Source: Streptosporangiaceae bacterium
Lineage (GTDB): Bacteria > Actinomycetota > Actinomycetes > Streptosporangiales > Streptosporangiaceae
DNA length: 9,204 nt
Direction: 5' to 3'
NCBI GenBank assembly: GCA_030041195.1
Contig: JASHOI010000726.1
Coordinates: 1-9,204, forward strand
The notes beneath the pieces were generated by a model. The model did no database searches, was not told the origin of the DNA, and was given only the letters and a program-made list of their open reading frames with translations. Numbering within the stretch: the first letter of the stretch is position 1; every line of letters begins with the position of its first letter. Made by a program: the position numbers and the translations under genes. Shown one piece after another: positions 5,831 to 9,204 of the stretch.

Positions 5831-7825
5831 ATGCCTGTGCCGTCGGTGTACCCCAGCCTGGAGCCGTTGCTCCCGCTGGTGAGCAAGCCGATCCAGTACG
5901 TCGGCGGCGAACTGAACTCCGTGGCCAAGGACTGGGATGCGACGGATGTCCGGTGGGCCCTGATGTACCCCGATGCGTACGAGGTGGGGCTGCCCAACCA
6001 GGGCATCCAGATTTTGTACGAGATCCTGAACGCCGACGCCCGCACGCTGGCCGAGCGAACCTACAGCGTCTGGCCGGACCTCGAAAAGCTGATGCGCTCT
6101 CACGGCGTGCCCCAGTTCACGGTCGAATCGCACCGGCCGGTCCGGGCGTTTGACGCGCTCGGCGTCAGCTTCGCCACCGAGCTTGGCTACACGAACCTGC
6201 TCACCGCGCTGGACCTCGGCGGGATTCCGCTGTCCGCCGCGGAGCGCGGCCTCGACGACCCGGTGGTGCTCGCCGGCGGGCACGCCGCGTTCAACCCGGA
6301 GCCGATCGCCGAGTTCATCGACGGCGCCGTGCTCGGCGATGGCGAGCAGGCGGTGCTGACGATCACCGGGTTGATCAGGGACTGGAAGCAGGCCGGGCGG
6401 CCCGGCGGCAGGGACGGCCTGCTGCTGCGGCTGGCCACGGCCGGCGGCGTGTACGTGCCGCGCTTCTACGACGTCGAGTACCTGCCCGACGGCCGGATCG
6501 CCCGGGTGACGCCGAACCGCCCCGGCGTGCCGCGCGCCGTGGCCAAGCACACGCTGATGGACCTGGACTCCTGGCCGTACCCGCGCAAGCCGCTGGTCCC
6601 GGTGCACGAGGCCGTGCACGAGCGGCTGAGTGTGGAGATCTTCCGCGGCTGCACCCGCGGCTGCCGGTTCTGCCAGGCCGGGATGATCACCCGGCCGGTC
6701 CGTGAGCGCACCGTGGCCACGATCGGCGACATGGTCGACGCTGGCCTGAAGGCCAGCGGCTTCAGCGAGGTGGGGCTGCTGTCGCTGTCCAGCGCCGACC
6801 ACAGCGAGATCAACGAGATAGTGACCGGCCTCGCCGACCGGTACGAGGGCACGAACACCGGGCTGTCGCTGCCGTCCACCAGGGTCGACGCGTTCAACGT
6901 GACGCTCGCCGACGAGCTGAGCCGTAACGGGAGGCGCTCCGGCCTCACGTTCGCACCCGAGGGCGGCTCCGACCGGATCCGCAAGGTGATCAACAAGATG
7001 GTCACCGAGGACGACCTGATCAGGACCGTCAGGACCGCGTATTCCAGCGGCTGGCGGCAGGTGAAGCTGTACTTCATGTGCGGGCTGCCGACCGAGACCG
7101 ACGAGGACGTGCTCGCGATCGCCGGACTGGCCCGCCGGGTCATCGAGGCCGGCCGCCAGGCCACCGGGCGCCGGGACATCCGCTGCACGGTGTCGATCGG
7201 CGGCTTCGTGCCCAAGCCGCACACCCCGTTCCAGTTTGCGGCCCAGTGCGACCACGAGACCGTGGACGCCCGGCTCCGGGCGCTCGGCGCCGCGCTGCGC
7301 GCTGACCGCAGCTACGGGAAGTCGATCGGGTACCGCTACCACGACGGCAGGCCGTCGATCGTGGAGGGCCTGCTGTCCCGCGGGGACCGCAGGGTAGCGA
7401 AGGTGATCAAGGCCGTCTGGGCCGACGGCGCCCGCTTCGACGGCTGGAGCGAGCACTTCTCGTATGACCGCTGGGAACGCTGCGCCGCCAAGGCTCTGGC
7501 CGACGAAGGCGTCGACCTCGCCTGGTACACGACGCGGGAGCGCGACTACGCCGAGGTGCTGCCCTGGGACCACCTCGATGCCGGGCTCGACCGGGACTGG
7601 CTGTGGCAGGACTGGCTCGCCGCGATCGATCCCGCGGGGGCCGAGGAGGTAGCGGACTGCCGCTGGACCCCCTGCTTCGAATGCGGCGCCTGCTCGTCGA
7701 TGGGCACCGAGATCCAGGTCGGCCCCAGCGGGACCAAGCTGCTGCCGCTGACCGTGGTCGGCGGGCATAGCAGCGGCCAAGTGAGCGTTAACATTACAAA
7801 TCAGGCGACAGGGAACGGGGCTTAG
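5831..7825 (+). CDS. Radical SAM protein with B12-binding-like N-terminus (TIGR03960 type)
   Basis: This 664-residue protein has the layout of the TIGR03960 radical SAM family. The N-terminal third resembles a cobalamin-binding Rossmann domain (DAYEVGLPNQGIQILYEILN, GVSFATELGYTN, LAGGHAAFNPEP, GDGE) but has no DxHxxG cobalamin-ligand motif. The radical SAM core carries FRGCTRGCRFCQ, with the cluster cysteines Cys274, Cys278 and Cys281 in CX3CX2C spacing, and FAPEGGSDRIRKVINK further on. A second cysteine group near the C-terminus (Cys610, Cys615, Cys618, Cys621) looks like another metal or Fe-S site. The reaction is unknown to me. ATG 5831 is preferred because of the leaderless promoter geometry; an in-frame GTG at 5825 would add only two residues. 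The partner gene starts on the base after its stop, and the two are fused in some bacteria, so they almost certainly act together. Confidence 0.92.
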   Translation: MPVPSVYPSLEPLLPLVSKPIQYVGGELNSVAKDWDATDVRWALMYPDAYEVGLPNQGIQILYEILNADARTLAERTYSVWPDLEKLMRSHGVPQFTVESHRPVRAFDALGVSFATELGYTNLLTALDLGGIPLSAAERGLDDPVVLAGGHAAFNPEPIAEFIDGAVLGDGEQAVLTITGLIRDWKQAGRPGGRDGLLLRLATAGGVYVPRFYDVEYLPDGRIARVTPNRPGVPRAVAKHTLMDLDSWPYPRKPLVPVHEAVHERLSVEIFRGCTRGCRFCQAGMITRPVRERTVATIGDMVDAGLKASGFSEVGLLSLSSADHSEINEIVTGLADRYEGTNTGLSLPSTRVDAFNVTLADELSRNGRRSGLTFAPEGGSDRIRKVINKMVTEDDLIRTVRTAYSSGWRQVKLYFMCGLPTETDEDVLAIAGLARRVIEAGRQATGRRDIRCTVSIGGFVPKPHTPFQFAAQCDHETVDARLRALGAALRADRSYGKSIGYRYHDGRPSIVEGLLSRGDRRVAKVIKAVWADGARFDGWSEHFSYDRWERCAAKALADEGVDLAWYTTRERDYAEVLPWDHLDAGLDRDWLWQDWLAAIDPAGAEEVADCRWTPCFECGACSSMGTEIQVGPSGTKLLPLTVVGGHSSGQVSVNITNQATGNGA

Positions 7826-8941
7826 ATGGGACGGCCCACGCCCCCCGCCCACCGCCCCTCCCCGCCTCACGGGCCTCCTGTGCCCGTGGCTCAGCACCTG
7901 GTGATCAGGTACGCTAAGAGAGGCAGAATGCGTTTCGCGAGCCACAGGGACGTCGCGCGTGCGGTCGAGCGGGGAGTGCGGAAGGCCGGCTTGCCGATTG
8001 CGTACTCCGCGGGATTCTCACCGCATCCCAAGATCTCGTACGCGGGGGCAGCGCCGACGGGAACCGCGAGCGAGGCCGAGTACCTGGAGATCGCGCTCAC
8101 CAGCGCGTGCCCCGCACTGGACGTACGGGACCGGCTCGACGCCGCTCTGCCGGACGGGATTGACGTGATCGAGGTTCTGGATCTGGCCGACGCGCCAGGG
8201 GGCATCGCCGCCCTGCGGCTGGAGGGGTCGCAGTGGCAGGTGATCCTGCCCGGCGTCGCCGCGGACGACGCAGCCAGGGCCGTGCAGGCGTTTCTGGCCG
8301 CGGAAAGCGCCGTGGTGGAACGCCGCACCAGCAAGGGAACCCGGCAGCTCGACGCCCGAGCCGCCGTGGTTGGACTTGAGCTTGACCGGCGTGCCGCGCA
8401 GCAGGCGGACGCCGGATGTGTGACACTTCGAATGGTTGTTCGGCACTTGACACCGGCCGTACGGCCCGATGACATTCTGGCTGCGCTCAGCGCCATGGCA
8501 GGCTTGTCGCCGTCGTCACCCCCGGTGGTGACCCGGCTGGCGCAAGGGGCGCTCGGCATGGAGGCCGTTGTCGGGGGAACTCGCACCGGCCCTGCCGCCG
8601 GAACAGGCGAGCTCGTAATGCCACGGCCCTCAGGGCTGACGGCGGGGTCCGCAGGGCTGGCGGCGGCCGGCCCGACCCCCCTGTCGCCCGGCCGGGCTGC
8701 GGCTAAAGGACAGGAAAAAGAATCACGCCTGGCGGACGCGGGCACCGCAGCGGAACCTAACGCAGCGGCTGCTACCGCGCTGGCCAGCGCGTACGAACAA
8801 CTCCCGCGCGGCGCGGCAGGGCCCGATGCTGGCCCGCGCGCCCGGGAGTACGACGGGAGATTGCCCGGATGCTCGAAACGGAGCGATTCGATAGAGAATC
8901 AGATAACGACAGGCCGCCACAGGCTGGCGCCGCTGAGGTAA
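7826..8941 (+). CDS. Radical-SAM-linked protein (TIGR03936 / DUF2344 type)
   Basis: This 371-residue protein matches the family found next to, or fused to, TIGR03960 radical SAM proteins. Family blocks are clear: LVIRYAKRGRMRFASHRD (25-42), YSAGFSPHPKISYA, PTGTASEAEYLEIAL, a central RRTSKGTRQLDARAAV and RHLTPAVRPDDILAAL. It probably works with the upstream enzyme on the same unknown substrate. ATG 7826 directly follows the upstream TAG (7823-7825), with GGGAACGGGG just before, so translation is likely coupled. Compared with typical members of roughly 250 residues (from memory), it has two additions: a Pro/His-rich leader of about 24 residues and an Ala/Gly/Pro-rich tail from about residue 250. 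GTG codons at 7880 or 7886 are alternative starts that would remove the leader. The last 73 bp overlap the RNase E/G start in another frame, and the final 25 or so residues may be only read-through into that gene's 5' end. Confidence 0.88.
   Translation: MGRPTPPAHRPSPPHGPPVPVAQHLVIRYAKRGRMRFASHRDVARAVERGVRKAGLPIAYSAGFSPHPKISYAGAAPTGTASEAEYLEIALTSACPALDVRDRLDAALPDGIDVIEVLDLADAPGGIAALRLEGSQWQVILPGVAADDAARAVQAFLAAESAVVERRTSKGTRQLDARAAVVGLELDRRAAQQADAGCVTLRMVVRHLTPAVRPDDILAALSAMAGLSPSSPPVVTRLAQGALGMEAVVGGTRTGPAAGTGELVMPRPSGLTAGSAGLAAAGPTPLSPGRAAAKGQEKESRLADAGTAAEPNAAAATALASAYEQLPRGAAGPDAGPRAREYDGRLPGCSKRSDSIENQITTGRHRLAPLR
8855..8860 (+). promoter_or_regulatory. Ribosome binding site for the RNase E/G gene
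   Basis: GGGAGA lies 8 nt upstream of ATG 8869, inside the preceding gene. It supports that start although the preceding reading frame continues to 8941. Confidence 0.6.
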
Positions 8942-9204
8942 CTCAGGACCCGGCCGAGGCTGGGCAGGGACAGGAGGCGGCGGACTCCGGCGGCAAGGAA
9001 ACCGGGGGACGCGGTCGCGGTCTGTTCCGGCGCGGCCGCCGTGCCGCGACCAGACCGGCCGGGCCGCCAGGCGACGAGGCCGACGCGCCGGCTGAGCCAG
9101 CAGGCGACCAGGCTGGCGTCCCGGCTGAACCAGCGGGCGACCAGGCTGGCGCCCCGGCTGAACCAGCGGGCGACCAGGCTGCCGGCCGGGGTCAGCCGGA
9201 CGGC
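8869..9204 (+). CDS. rne: Ribonuclease E/G, N-terminal disordered extension (3' end outside window)
   Basis: A frame opens at ATG 8869 and stays open to the window edge (112 codons). The protein begins MLETERFDRESDND, then an acidic Gln/Ala/Gly stretch, a basic patch RGRGLFRRGRRAATRPAGPP (about residues 48-67), and Ala-Glu-Pro-Ala-Gly-Asp-Gln repeats. This matches the long disordered N-terminus of actinobacterial RNase E/G as I remember it from Streptomyces (MLEP... start, R-rich patch, RPAGPP). The S1 and catalytic domains of this endoribonuclease, which handles rRNA maturation and mRNA decay, would lie to the right. Gene order supports the call, because RNase E follows the TIGR03960/TIGR03936 pair in Streptomyces and precedes rplU-rpmA-obg. 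The basic patch may contact RNA. The start has GGGAGA 8 nt upstream and overlaps the previous gene by 73 bp. Third-position G/C is lower here than in neighbouring genes. Confidence 0.85.
   Translation, partial: MLETERFDRESDNDRPPQAGAAEVTQDPAEAGQGQEAADSGGKETGGRGRGLFRRGRRAATRPAGPPGDEADAPAEPAGDQAGVPAEPAGDQAGAPAEPAGDQAAGRGQPDG
9091..9181 (+). repeat. 33-bp in-frame tandem repeat in the RNase E/G N-terminus
   Basis: Units lie at 9091-9123, 9124-9156 and 9157-9181 (partial). Units 1 and 2 differ at 3 of 33 bases, and the first 25 bases of unit 3 are identical to unit 2. Each unit encodes 11 residues, AEPAGDQAGxP. A decayed unit encoding PPGDEADAP precedes them at 9064-9090. The length is a multiple of three, so copy-number change keeps the frame. 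Confidence 0.9.

Noticed and set aside
5600..7945. 781-codon open frame on the minus strand opposite the radical SAM gene
   Set aside because: It lies antisense to a gene with clear family motifs, has Pro/Ala/Gly/Arg/His-rich low-complexity content, and is typical of GC-rich antisense shadows. The + strand gene explains the conservation.
8455..8466. 12-bp perfect palindrome GGCCGTACGGCC
   Set aside because: It encodes conserved residues of the DUF2344-type protein, and short GC palindromes are common at this base composition.
8447..8475. TTGACA (8447-8452) with TGACAT 17 bp downstream, resembling a promoter for the RNase E/G gene
   Set aside because: The -10 lacks the key A at position 2, the site lies within codons for the conserved RHLTPAVRPDD block, and it is about 390 bp from the next start. 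It is most likely chance; 5'-end mapping would settle it.

Overview
The window looks like a chromosomal core region of a very GC-rich actinomycete. Real genes use codons ending almost always in G or C, there are long antisense shadow frames, and the gene order (mre / PBP2 / rodA ... radical SAM / radical-SAM-linked protein / RNase E) matches what I remember from Streptomyces and relatives. I see no mobile element, CRISPR array, tRNA or rRNA.

Layout. (1) Positions 1-3952 (+) are the distal end of a cell-wall elongation operon. It holds the 3' end of a gene that is probably mreD, whose visible part is an extremely Arg/Gly-rich tail, then the class B penicillin-binding protein PBP2 (519-2687), then the SEDS glycosyltransferase RodA (2684-3952). 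Both junctions are 4-bp ATGA stop/start overlaps with strong Shine-Dalgarno sequences inside the upstream gene, so translation is probably coupled. (2) Positions 3949-5490 (-) encode one convergent accessory protein: an N-terminal metallo-beta-lactamase-fold domain of the CMP-Neu5Ac hydroxylase (CMAH)/UlaG type and a C-terminal Rieske [2Fe-2S] domain. Its stop codon overlaps the rodA stop in a shared CTAG. (3) Positions 5491-5830 are the only substantial non-coding gap. It carries a separated inverted repeat, GC-rich hairpins and, at its right end, a -10 element placed for a leaderless transcript. (4) Positions 5831-9204 (+) hold a radical SAM protein (TIGR03960 type), its usual partner (TIGR03936/DUF2344 type) starting on the base after the stop, and the 5' end of the RNase E/G gene, which overlaps the partner gene by 73 bp and contains a 33-bp in-frame tandem repeat.

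How they work together. PBP2 (transpeptidase) and RodA (glycosyltransferase) form the peptidoglycan synthase of the elongasome, with MreD as a membrane partner. The radical SAM pair is widely conserved but has no established function to my knowledge; its position next to RNase E, which in Streptomyces is followed by rplU, rpmA and obg, hints at RNA or ribosome-related work. The Rieske/MBL protein is the least explained gene. Its domain order is reversed compared with vertebrate CMAH, and I regard it as the best candidate here for undescribed chemistry.
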